A DNA stretch of 13,588 nt from Planctomycetota bacterium (lineage in GTDB: Bacteria; Planctomycetota; UBA1135; GCA-002686595). A model generated the notes under the pieces. The model had not been told where the DNA came from, did no database searches, and worked only from the letters and a program-made list of their open reading frames with translations. Below, one piece after another: positions 4,388 through 12,473 of this stretch. Both the position numbers and the translations under genes were made by a program. The stretch covers positions 1 through 13,588 of the forward strand of contig JAKVCE010000030.1 of the NCBI GenBank assembly GCA_022447405.1, given 5' to 3'. The stretch's first letter is position 1, and every line of letters starts with the position of its first letter.

Positions 4388-6379
4388 ATGAGAAGCATCT
4401 CAAAGACCCTCTCCTGCATCGGGATCCTCGGACTCTTGCTCACCCAGGCCAGCGCGGCGGGTCTCGACGAAGAGTTCGACAAGAAGCGCAAGGCCTTCGA
4501 GCGCGTCGCGGTCTCAGGGACACCCGCCGAGCGCGAGCGCGCGCTACAAGAGCTCGTGGGGACAGAGGAGCCGCTGGCCGTCACCGTCCTGAGCGGTGAG
4601 TTCGCTCGGGCAGCGACCAAGCTGCGCAAGGCCGAGGAAGAGCTGGTGCGGGTGCGCTATCAGCTCGACCGGAAGCGGACCCTGCTCCTCACCCTGCAGA
4701 TGAGGGCTGAGCGTGATGAGAGCCTCAACGAGAGCGTCGCAGCGCAACAGCAGCGGATCCGCGACCTCGAAGCTCAGGTCGAGCGGCACCAGGGAGTCGT
4801 TGAAGAGATGGACCCCTGGATCGAGTCCATGGGGGCGGGGGCCTCCGGCCTCTTCGCCTCCCTAGGCTCGAAGGCGAAGTCCGCTCGCAAGGACCTCTGG
4901 GAGACAGCGGAGGAGGCGGCGGAGCTGAACCAGCGCCTCGCTGCGGTAGAGATGTTGGGCTTCGTCGGCGCTGAGGGGACGGCGGTCGATATGCAGAAGC
5001 TCATCGCCGACCTCGGCAAGGAGCGCTCCTCAGAGCGGCGCAAGCTCCCGAAGCTCCTGATCGATGTGCGCAAGATGGAGGCGCGCATGCAGAAGGAGCA
5101 AGAGCAGAACGACGGCCGCGGCTCCGCCGCGACCATGCAGCAGTATGAGCGCGCTAAGGCGGAGGCGGTCAGCGTCCAGCGCGCCGTGGTGGAGCTCGCG
5201 CGGGTCATGGAGGCCTGCGTCGACGCGGGCGGCCGCGCGCTCAAGAGGGAGGAGGGCCCCCTGCTCGAGCGCGCCCTCTCCGCGCTCTTGAAGGCGCAGA
5301 AGAAGGCGAAGGGAGACGCGCGCCTCAGGACCTTGGAGATGATCGCGAGCTCAGGGAGCGCTGAGGTCGTGGCCGCGCTCCGCAGCTTGCTTGAGAAGGA
5401 GAAGGAGCCCGTGGTGAAGGGCAAGGTGATCGCCGCCCTCGCGGCGACCGGTGACACCGAGCTCAGCCCTTGGCTCCTCGAGACGGCCCTCGCGGACGAG
5501 AGCTGGCAGGTGCGGAGCAGGGCGATCGCTGCCCTCGCCACCCTGCGGGTCCGAGACGCGATCCCCGCGCTCATCGAGCGGCTGAGCAACGCTGAGGGGA
5601 GGGAACTCACGGACTGCGGAGAGGCGCTCACCTCTCTCACGGGGATGAACTTCCACGGGAACAAGGAGCTCTGGCGCCGCTGGTGGGCGGACAACTCCGA
5701 CGGCTTCGTTGTGCCCGAGCTGAAGGAGGAGAGCGACGCGAGCGCTGCGGCCGAGGAGACCGTCGGCGTCACCTTCTTCGGGATCCGCACGGACAGCCGA
5801 CGTGTGATGTTCGTCTTAGACCTCTCGGGTTCGATGAACTTCGCCATGGTCCCGCGCGACAACCCTGACGACGACCCGCAGAAGCCCTACGACATGCCTC
5901 GCAAGGACGAGTTCTCGCGGCTTGACGTCGCCAAGACCGAGCTCATGCGCGCCCTCGGTGGCCTCGACGAGGGCTCGATCTTCAACATCGTCATGTATGC
6001 GAGCGATGTGTGGACCTGGAAGGACGACCTCGTGGAGATGGAGGAGGACACGCGTCCCAAGATCTCTGAGTTCCTGGACAGCTTGGAGGCGGTCGGCGCG
6101 ACCAACCTCTACAGCGCCCTCGAGGTCGCCCTCGACATCTCCGGCGCGCAAGCCTCTGAGAAGTGGCAGGAGCCCGAGATCGACACGATCTTCGTCCTGA
6201 GCGACGGCCGCCCCTCGGTCGGTTTGAGCACGGATCCGGACGAGATCCTCGCCTTAGTGAAGGAGCGCAACGAGGCCGCCGGCATCACGATCCACACGAT
6301 CGGACTCTCAGGCGCCCAAGACGCCTACCTCATGCGCAGCCTTGCCGAGCAGAACGGCGGCACCTACGCTGCCCGCTGA
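4388..6379 (+). CDS. Secreted coiled-coil/HEAT-repeat protein with C-terminal VWA domain
   Basis: From ATG 4388 the protein has 663 residues. I chose it over GTG 4361 because it begins directly with a signal peptide: basic MRSISK, hydrophobic SCIGILGLLL, then a likely cleavage after QASA (about residue 20). Residues about 73-140 and 215-245 are rich in Glu/Lys/Arg heptads and look coiled-coil. Residues about 310-435 carry HEAT-like repeats ending in 'LTGMNFHGNKELWRRWW', a linker typical of planctomycete HEAT-VWA proteins. The VWA domain follows ('FFGIRTDSRRVMFVLDLSGSM'). Its MIDAS metal site is complete: D478-x-S480-x-S482, T572 and D606, so metal-dependent protein binding is plausible. It presumably acts outside the cytoplasm as a scaffold; no enzymatic residues are seen. 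The hydrolase gene starts 2 nt after its stop. No Shine-Dalgarno sequence is visible. Confidence 0.88.
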   Translation: MRSISKTLSCIGILGLLLTQASAAGLDEEFDKKRKAFERVAVSGTPAERERALQELVGTEEPLAVTVLSGEFARAATKLRKAEEELVRVRYQLDRKRTLLLTLQMRAERDESLNESVAAQQQRIRDLEAQVERHQGVVEEMDPWIESMGAGASGLFASLGSKAKSARKDLWETAEEAAELNQRLAAVEMLGFVGAEGTAVDMQKLIADLGKERSSERRKLPKLLIDVRKMEARMQKEQEQNDGRGSAATMQQYERAKAEAVSVQRAVVELARVMEACVDAGGRALKREEGPLLERALSALLKAQKKAKGDARLRTLEMIASSGSAEVVAALRSLLEKEKEPVVKGKVIAALAATGDTELSPWLLETALADESWQVRSRAIAALATLRVRDAIPALIERLSNAEGRELTDCGEALTSLTGMNFHGNKELWRRWWADNSDGFVVPELKEESDASAAAEETVGVTFFGIRTDSRRVMFVLDLSGSMNFAMVPRDNPDDDPQKPYDMPRKDEFSRLDVAKTELMRALGGLDEGSIFNIVMYASDVWTWKDDLVEMEEDTRPKISEFLDSLEAVGATNLYSALEVALDISGAQASEKWQEPEIDTIFVLSDGRPSVGLSTDPDEILALVKERNEAAGITIHTIGLSGAQDAYLMRSLAEQNGGTYAAR

Positions 6380-6381
6380 GC

Positions 6382-7260
6382 ATGAGCGAGCTGGAATCAT
6401 TCGCGACCTACCTGGAGCTCCGCGAGTCGGACGCAGAAGGAGATGTCTCTGCGGGGTTGAGCCACACCGCGGAGGGGCTCGTGCTCTTCCACGTCCTCGA
6501 GGTCGCGGCGCGCGGGGAGCCCCAGGGCATCGTCGCGGTCGTTCATGACGCCGCCGATCACGGGGGCCGCTATGAGGGGCTCGCCGCTGTCCTCGCAGAG
6601 CGCGGCTTCGCGGTCGCCCTGCCGGACATGCGCGGGCACGGGAAGACAGAGGGAGCGCGCGGACACTCTGCCGGGCGAAAAGAGGTCGTGAGAGATCTCG
6701 ACGAGGTCCTGCAGCACCTCGCCTATCGCCTCGTCGGCGCGCCAAAGACCCTCATCGGTGTCGGGCGCGGCGCGCTGCAAGCGCTGGCCTTGTGCGCCGA
6801 CAGGCCTGGGCTCGTCGAGCGCCTCGTCTTGGTGGCGCCTGAGCTCAGCCCCAAGCAGTCTCTCCCGGAGGCCAAGAAGGGCTTCCTCGGCAAGATGCTG
6901 AGCAAGGTCGGCCCAGAGGCGGAGGGCAGCTTGGGGAGGAGCGCTCAAGAGATCAGCGCTGATCCTGACGCAGCGCAGGCGTGGTCCTCAGACGAGCTCG
7001 TCCACGACATCGTCACCCTGAGGGCGGGCGAGGAGTTCGCGCGCCTCGCCCAAGGCGCAGATGACCTGCTGCGCGGCGCGGGCGTCCCTGTGCTCGTCAT
7101 GCTCGGGGGAGAGGACGCCGTCGGCGCCACGGAGTGGCCCGCTGCTGCGGCGCAGGACAACGTCGAGGTGAAGTCCTACCCCGCGGGGAGGCACCACCTC
7201 TTCCATGACGCCACGCGCGACGAGGTCACAGCCGACCTCTTAGCTTGGCTCACGGCCTAG
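6382..7260 (+). CDS. Alpha/beta hydrolase-fold protein lacking the nucleophile serine
   Basis: This 292-residue protein has the fold and order of the monoacylglycerol lipase-like hydrolase group: 'VAVVHDAADHGGRYEGLAAVLAERGFAV', 'PDMRGHGKTEGARGH', a nucleophile-elbow segment 'LIGVGRGALQALAL', the acid residue D245 in 'VLVMLGGEDAVG' and H271 in 'YPAGRHHLFHD'. The elbow, normally G-x-S-x-G, reads G126-V-G128-R-G130, so the catalytic Ser is Gly (codon GGG, 6763-6765). The oxyanion-side 'HG' is also HD (55-56). Acid and His are kept, yet ordinary esterase activity is unlikely; it may be a binding or regulatory pseudoenzyme. The ATG at 6382 is 2 nt after the VWA gene's TGA, implying translational coupling. 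Its stop overlaps the ruvX stop on the opposite strand (CTAG, 7257-7260). Confidence 0.85.
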   Translation: MSELESFATYLELRESDAEGDVSAGLSHTAEGLVLFHVLEVAARGEPQGIVAVVHDAADHGGRYEGLAAVLAERGFAVALPDMRGHGKTEGARGHSAGRKEVVRDLDEVLQHLAYRLVGAPKTLIGVGRGALQALALCADRPGLVERLVLVAPELSPKQSLPEAKKGFLGKMLSKVGPEAEGSLGRSAQEISADPDAAQAWSSDELVHDIVTLRAGEEFARLAQGADDLLRGAGVPVLVMLGGEDAVGATEWPAAAAQDNVEVKSYPAGRHHLFHDATRDEVTADLLAWLTA

Positions 7261-7263
7261 CTG
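7241..7263. terminator. Imperfect hairpin over overlapping convergent stops
   Basis: TAGCTTGG (7241-7248) and CCTAGCTG (7256-7263) can pair with one T-T mismatch and a terminal G-U, with a 7-nt loop. Both stop codons lie within it, in the shared CTAG at 7257-7260. It is weaker than the other two stop-codon hairpins and has no U-tract. Confidence 0.3.
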
Positions 7264-7691
7264 GGCTCGCCGGACTCGAGCCAGTCCCTCAGGAGGACCA
7301 GCGCGCTCCAGCTGTCGCGGCGAGCCTTCATGTCCTCACCGTGGAAGCCAGCCTGGTGCAGGAGGTCTTCGGCCTCTCGCGTCGTCAAGCGCTCGTCCCA
7401 AGGAATGACCGCGGCGTCCACGAGGCGAGCTTGCAGTCGCTCGATGAACCCGCGCACCTCCTTGGCGCGGCCGCCCTCGGTGCTGTCCATGTTGAGGGGG
7501 AGGCCGACGAGGACCGTGCCCGCGCTGCGCTCCTCTGCGAGCTCGTAGATGTGATCGATCAGCTCCTCGCTGTCACCTGGCCCGTGCCAACAGTCCAGGG
7601 GCCACTGCGCGGTGCGCAGTGCGTCCGTCGAGGCGAAGCCCGTCTTCTTGCTCCCGTGGTCGACGGCGATGACCGCGGCCTTCGGGCTCAA
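7257..7691 (-). CDS. ruvX: Holliday junction resolvase-like RuvX/YqgF
   Basis: The 144-residue protein has the normal length of the family, an RNase H-like nuclease implicated in 16S rRNA 5'-end maturation and proposed as a Holliday junction resolvase. The motifs are all present: 'AVDHGSKKTGFA' with D11, 'VLVGLPLNMDSTEGGRAKEVRGF' (60-82), 'PWDERLTTREAEDLL' with E100, and 'RRDSWSALVLLRDWL' with D126, so the catalytic carboxylates are intact. The start is TTG (complement of 7689-7691), overlapping the TGA of the upstream manC-like gene in TTGA. GGAG lies 5 nt before the TTG and supports this start by coupled translation. It is the last gene of the minus-strand operon. Confidence 0.92.
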   Translation of the reverse strand: MSPKAAVIAVDHGSKKTGFASTDALRTAQWPLDCWHGPGDSEELIDHIYELAEERSAGTVLVGLPLNMDSTEGGRAKEVRGFIERLQARLVDAAVIPWDERLTTREAEDLLHQAGFHGEDMKARRDSWSALVLLRDWLESGEPS

Positions 7692-8749
7692 AGGAGCTCC
7701 GGGGCCTCGTCGCCCAGGCGATCTACGATCCGCCGAACCTCTTGGGCGCGGTCAGCGGGGCAGACGAGGGTCACCCCAGCAGAGCGGACCACGACGAGCC
7801 CTTCGACGCCTAAGAGGGCGACGTGCTCCTCACCCTCCGAGAAGACCGTGCAGTCGCGGGAGTCCTCGGCGAGGAGCTTGGCGCCGCCTGCAGCGCAGTT
7901 CCCGTCCTCGTCCGCGCCTAAGACCTCAGGGAGGCTGGGCCACGCGCCGAGGTCGCTCCAAGGCCAGGAGATGGGGAGCACGCGGACGTTGTCGGCGCGC
8001 TCGAGGATGGCTTGGTCCACCGGGAGCGCGGGGGCCTCAGCGAAGTGGGCGGCGACGTCACCTGCGTCCGCGCCGCGCTCTATCGCCTGAAGGATCTCCG
8101 GCGCGTGCGCTCGGAACGCCTCCAAGATGACCTCGGCTCGCCACACGAACATCCCTGAGTTCCAGAGGAAGGTGCCAGCGCTTATGAACTCCTCCGCTCG
8201 CGCCTGCTCCGGCTTCTCTACGAAGCGAACGACCTCTAGAGGCTCGTCGCCGGCGCCTGTCGTGTCGGCTTCGATGTAGCCGTAGCCAGTCGCTGGGTAC
8301 GTGGGCTTGATCCCGAAGGTCACGAGGACGTCCTCCTTGGCGGCCAGCTCGATGGCGGCCCTCATGGAGGCGCGGTAGCTCTCGTCATCGGGGATGACGT
8401 GGTCTGCAGGGAGCACGGCGAAGACCGCCTTCGGGTCGCGGCGTGCGACCTCCACCGCGGCCCAAGCGACGCTCGCCGCCGTGTTCCTCCCGACGGGCTC
8501 GGCGAAGAAGTTGGAGGGGGGGAGCTCGCCGAGCTCGGCTTGGCAGCTAGCGCTGAGCGCTTGGGAGGTGAGGACCATGACATGGTCCGGGTCTACGAGC
8601 TCACCTTGGCGCTGCAAGGTCGCCCTGAGGAGCGACTGGCCGTCCAAGAGCTGGAGGAGCTGCTTCGGGTGCGAGCGGCGGCTCGCTGGCCAGAAGCGCG
8701 TGCCGCTGCCGCCGGCGAGGAGCACAGAGAAGAACTCGGTGGAGGACAT
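7688..8749 (-). CDS. manC: Mannose-1-phosphate guanylyltransferase, monofunctional
   Basis: The enzyme makes GDP-mannose from mannose 1-phosphate and GTP, feeding envelope polysaccharide or glycolipid synthesis. The nucleotidyltransferase signature is at residues 11-31 (LAGGSGTRFWP..RRSHPKQ). 'EPVGRNTAASVA', 'LPADHVI', 'TGYGYIE', 'VVRFVEKP' and 'LWNSGMFVWR' follow in the family's order. At 353 residues it has the core and the left-handed beta-helix-like C-terminal part, but no cupin (phosphomannose isomerase) domain as in the roughly 480-residue bifunctional proteins. The ATG is the complement of 8747-8749; no Shine-Dalgarno sequence is apparent. It starts 21 nt after the AsmA-like gene's stop and overlaps ruvX by 4 nt. 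The symbol manC is used for function only. Confidence 0.92.
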   Translation of the reverse strand: MSSTEFFSVLLAGGSGTRFWPASRRSHPKQLLQLLDGQSLLRATLQRQGELVDPDHVMVLTSQALSASCQAELGELPPSNFFAEPVGRNTAASVAWAAVEVARRDPKAVFAVLPADHVIPDDESYRASMRAAIELAAKEDVLVTFGIKPTYPATGYGYIEADTTGAGDEPLEVVRFVEKPEQARAEEFISAGTFLWNSGMFVWRAEVILEAFRAHAPEILQAIERGADAGDVAAHFAEAPALPVDQAILERADNVRVLPISWPWSDLGAWPSLPEVLGADEDGNCAAGGAKLLAEDSRDCTVFSEGEEHVALLGVEGLVVVRSAGVTLVCPADRAQEVRRIVDRLGDEAPELL

Positions 8750-8770
8750 GAGGGGGTCAGGGTACTGAAC

Positions 8771-11700
8771 TCAGAAGCGCGGCGGGAGCGGGGAGAGCCC
8801 TGGCAGGGGGAGGTTGAGCTTGGCCTCGGGCTCTCGCCTGAAGACCGAGAACAGCCCGTTGTTGAGGCGGACGAGGGGACGAGAGAGGTCGCCGCGGATG
8901 GAGACCGAGACGAACACGTTCTGGACCATGTAGAAGAGGCGCCTGAAGGGGGTGATCTTGTCGACGATGCTGTAGTGGACCTCGAGGTCGTGGTTCAGGC
9001 GTCCCATCATGTCTAGCGAGCCCTCGCCGACGAGCTTCAAGAGCGGGCTCCGAACCTCGAGGTCCTCCATGCTCACGACCTCGTCTTCGAGGTCGAAGCG
9101 GAAGCGGACCTCGTCGAACATCACCGTGTGGTCCAGCCCGAACTCTCGCAAGAGCTCGCGGAAGAGCGGGATCGCCCAGAGCCTGGAGCGCTCCAAGTGG
9201 ATCGCGCCGCGGGCGCGCGTGTCGACGAGCGAGCTGAGGTTCCCCTCGAGCTCCGCCTTGACGCTGAGGGTGCCTGAGCTGGTGACCGCGTCGGAGGAGA
9301 GCCCCTCCAGCCAGCGCGAGGCGTCCACGTCGTCCACCGCGAGGGAGGCTTGGTAGGCGAAGGGGGGGCGCAGCTCGATCCGCAGGGCTGGCCGACCTCT
9401 CACGGCAGAGAGGGGCTCAGAGTCCGGGTCCAGCGGCCGGATCTCGCCGCGCTCGAAGGAGCCGGTGAAGTCCTCGACGGAGAGCACGCCGCCAACGAAT
9501 GAGACGAGCGCTGACACCGGCCCGAGCTCGCTCTCGAAGCAGTCGCCGTACAAGTTCTCGATCCGGCCCCAGCCGCGGAGCTCGCCGTCCTCGATCACGA
9601 GGTCGTAGACGTGCGCCCGCGCAGACTGAATGACGACCGGGAGGCCCGACTCGAGGGCTAGGTCTGTGAGGGTCAGGTCACCGCCGAAGTGGACCTCTCG
9701 TTCACCTCCAGGCTGCACGCGCAGCTCGAGCGTCCCTCGCTCTACATCCACTCTGCCGCGCATGCCGAGCTCTTCCACCAGCGAGGTGATCACCTCCTCC
9801 TCAAGGAGCGCCCGCATGTGTTCGGTGTCCAAGGGGACCCCGCTCGCGCTGACCCTCGTCGAGACGCTGAGCTCGCTCGGGTCATTCCGGAGGGTCAGGT
9901 CCTGCAGGAGCACGGTCGTCTCGCTCAAGCGCCCCTTGATGAGCGGAGCCTCGATCAGGCCCTCGCCCATGGCGAGCTCTCCCTCGAGCTCCTCAAGCAG
10001 CGGGCGCTCACCGTCCATGAGCGCGTTCGACCTTAAGACGACCTCGACCTTGGCGTCCCAGGCCTCCTCCTCAGCCTCATCCCCTGAGGGACGACCAAAG
10101 CTCGCCTCGATGTCGATGACTCCACTCAGCGAGAGCTCACTCTCTTTTGAGGTCGCGACCTCGAGCGCCCCCTTCGCGTCCCAGAGCGAGGCCGTGAGCC
10201 CCGCGCTCTGTACTTCGCCGCTCCAACCAGTCGCTGAGCCCGCGCCTTGGATGCTGACGTGCTCGCCGTTCGGGCCGACACCCTCGATGCCGGGGACCCA
10301 GATGTGTGTGTCAGGCTCACCCTCTGACCCAGCGTCATCCCACGCGACCCGCAGCGTCCCGTAGAGCTCGTCCACCTGCTCAGGGAAGGCCTCTGGCGTG
10401 GCGCTAACGCGCCCGGTGGGGGTCACCTCCAGCGCGCGGCGATAGCTCCCTCCGAGATAGGTAGCGAGCTGGGCGTCTACCTCGCCCTCCAAGACGAGGT
10501 CTTTGATCGTGTCGCGCGTCTCTTCACCTAGGACGGCGTAGACCGGTCCGTTCACGTCCACGCTCCGCGCGCTCAGCTCGAGGGTGCTCACCATGCGGAC
10601 GCGGTCTCCCCCTTCGGGGTCCCGCCGGCTCCGCTCGCGCCCGCTGACTTGGAACGCTGGAGGCCCAGCTGTGCTGCCGATGCTCCATGCGGTCGCGATC
10701 TCACCGCTGCTCTCTCTCACCAGCTTGATCCAGCCTGTCGCGTCGCTGACGGGCACAGGGAACATCTGGACGGTGCAGTCCACTTCGCTCACCTCGAGGT
10801 CCAAGCTCAGTCCAGGTTCAGAGTCCCCCGGGAGCCGCGCGAGGTAGAGGTCGACGCCGAGCGCGCCATCTGCCGGCTGGTATCGCTCCCAGATGTCCTC
10901 GTCCTTCAAGATGGGATCCAGCCCTCGGACAGCGCGCTGGAGCTCTTCGTTCACCTCGAGCTGTGGCACTTGGATCGAGAGGTGCTCCTCAGAGGCGCTC
11001 GCGAAGGGCGGGGTGTCCACGGGCGCAGACCACTTGAGGTAGCGCACGCTGCCCGGCCCGCTCGCGTGCTCGAACTCCAGGTCTAGGGAGAGGACTCCCC
11101 GGCGCGCGAGGCGCCTCGTGTAAGCGTAGGTGATCTCGCCCTCTCTGAGCGACGCAGGCAGGGGGAAGCCCACGACGGCGCGGCCGGGCGTCCTCGAGGG
11201 CCACCCGTGGTATTGCATGTCTGTCCCTCTGCTCGGGGTCACATGCACCAGCATCTCAGGGCGGGGCTCGGCCTCCCTCTCCCCGGACGCGTCGCGAGGG
11301 AGGCGCGTGCCGATCATGGCTGAGAAGGAGCCGCGCGGCGCAGCGGCGACGTGGAGCTCCTCTATCCAGCGGGCGTTCGGAGCGAGCTGGGCGAGTGGAG
11401 CTTGGAGGTCGACCTGGTCGAGTGCCAGCCAAGCCTCAAAGTGCGCGTCCTTTCGCGTAGCGTCTCCCAAGAGGCCGCCAGCCTGGAACTCCTCCCCCGC
11501 GAACTCACCGCTGGCGTGCGCGACGCCGGTCCATGCGGAGGTGTCCCAGAGCCACTCCTCGTCCTGGGGAGCGAAGCTCAGCTCGTAGAGGATCTCGAGG
11601 CCGTCCAGGAAGCGCACCGCCTCCGGCGGGAGGAGCTCGCCCTCCTCGAGGCGTCCGGTGAAGGTCGCGCGTGGCGAGGAGTCGTTCAGGAGGTCGACGA

Positions 11701-12472
11701 CGACCTTGGCCTCGAGGTCCAGGGTCCCGCTGGGTTGCCACTCACGGACGGGGTCTAGCTCAGGGACCTGCGGGATGTCGGCGGGGGTGATCTCTAGGTC
11801 CTGCGCTCGGCCCCGGAGGGTGAGGACACCAGCCGGGTCGACGCCGCCTGACAGGCGGATGCTGCCCGGCGCTCGCTCGGAGCGCTGCCTGGGCGTCAGC
11901 ACTCGGCCAAAGACCTTCGGCCTGTCGGAGACGGTCTCTAGGGAGAGGTCCACATGGAGCACCTCGACCTGCTCCTTGTCGCCAGCCTCGACCAGGAGGG
12001 TCAAGTCTTCGATGAGGACCTCGGGCAGGAACGGGAGCTCGGTTTGATCCCCACCCTCGCGCTCACGCTTCGCGTCCTCCTCGACGTCCAAGAGCCCCCT
12101 GACGCCGTTCGCGAGGCTCGGCTCTAAGACGACCCGCGCGCCGCGGAGGTGAACCCGCGCAGGGCTGAGGGCGAGACCTCCTCGCCAGCCGAAGCGCACG
12201 TGCAGGTGGTCTGCGCTGAGCACCTCACGCTCCGTCACGAGGGAGACGTCTTCTAGGACGAGGCCAGGCTCCAGCCAGCGGAAATTCACTGAGCCAAGTC
12301 GCAGCTCTCCGCCCAAGGCGGAGAGACGCACGGACAGGATCTGGTGCACCCAGGAGCTCGCGAGGCCCGTCCACTCGATCAGGCACAAGAGCGCACCAGC
12401 GAAGAGGGTGCCCCACCCGAGGGTCCCCAAGCGCGCGATGAGCCCGTGAGTGAGGCGCTTGAACCGGCTCAC
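8771..12472 (-). CDS. AsmA-like/TamB-related envelope protein
   Basis: This protein of 1233 residues has a single N-terminal membrane anchor (about residues 14-36, 'RLGTLGWGTLFAGALLCLIEW'). 'LRLGSVNFRWLEPGLVLEDVSL' follows, the typical start of AsmA-type proteins. The long middle consists of repeated short beta-strand segments, as in the beta-taco lipid-transfer groove of AsmA/TamB/YhdP proteins. The final 160 residues contain the AsmA C-terminal pattern: 'GAIHLERSRLWAIPLFRELL', 'DEVRFRFDLEDEVVSMEDLEVRSP', 'GEGSLDMMGRLNHDLEVHYSI'. By family it would sit in the inner membrane with its body in the periplasm and move phospholipid toward the outer membrane, implying a diderm host. The start is GTG (complement of 12470-12472), 1 nt after the alr stop, with GAGGT a few nt upstream, so translation is probably coupled. 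Confidence 0.85.
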   Translation of the reverse strand: MSRFKRLTHGLIARLGTLGWGTLFAGALLCLIEWTGLASSWVHQILSVRLSALGGELRLGSVNFRWLEPGLVLEDVSLVTEREVLSADHLHVRFGWRGGLALSPARVHLRGARVVLEPSLANGVRGLLDVEEDAKREREGGDQTELPFLPEVLIEDLTLLVEAGDKEQVEVLHVDLSLETVSDRPKVFGRVLTPRQRSERAPGSIRLSGGVDPAGVLTLRGRAQDLEITPADIPQVPELDPVREWQPSGTLDLEAKVVVDLLNDSSPRATFTGRLEEGELLPPEAVRFLDGLEILYELSFAPQDEEWLWDTSAWTGVAHASGEFAGEEFQAGGLLGDATRKDAHFEAWLALDQVDLQAPLAQLAPNARWIEELHVAAAPRGSFSAMIGTRLPRDASGEREAEPRPEMLVHVTPSRGTDMQYHGWPSRTPGRAVVGFPLPASLREGEITYAYTRRLARRGVLSLDLEFEHASGPGSVRYLKWSAPVDTPPFASASEEHLSIQVPQLEVNEELQRAVRGLDPILKDEDIWERYQPADGALGVDLYLARLPGDSEPGLSLDLEVSEVDCTVQMFPVPVSDATGWIKLVRESSGEIATAWSIGSTAGPPAFQVSGRERSRRDPEGGDRVRMVSTLELSARSVDVNGPVYAVLGEETRDTIKDLVLEGEVDAQLATYLGGSYRRALEVTPTGRVSATPEAFPEQVDELYGTLRVAWDDAGSEGEPDTHIWVPGIEGVGPNGEHVSIQGAGSATGWSGEVQSAGLTASLWDAKGALEVATSKESELSLSGVIDIEASFGRPSGDEAEEEAWDAKVEVVLRSNALMDGERPLLEELEGELAMGEGLIEAPLIKGRLSETTVLLQDLTLRNDPSELSVSTRVSASGVPLDTEHMRALLEEEVITSLVEELGMRGRVDVERGTLELRVQPGGEREVHFGGDLTLTDLALESGLPVVIQSARAHVYDLVIEDGELRGWGRIENLYGDCFESELGPVSALVSFVGGVLSVEDFTGSFERGEIRPLDPDSEPLSAVRGRPALRIELRPPFAYQASLAVDDVDASRWLEGLSSDAVTSSGTLSVKAELEGNLSSLVDTRARGAIHLERSRLWAIPLFRELLREFGLDHTVMFDEVRFRFDLEDEVVSMEDLEVRSPLLKLVGEGSLDMMGRLNHDLEVHYSIVDKITPFRRLFYMVQNVFVSVSIRGDLSRPLVRLNNGLFSVFRREPEAKLNLPLPGLSPLPPRF

Positions 12473-12473
12473 C

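Noticed and set aside
4774..5862. Long minus-strand open frame (362 residues) inside the VWA gene
   Set aside because: It is Ser/Arg/Ala-rich and antisense to a clear signal-peptide/HEAT/VWA protein, a typical shadow frame in GC-rich DNA.
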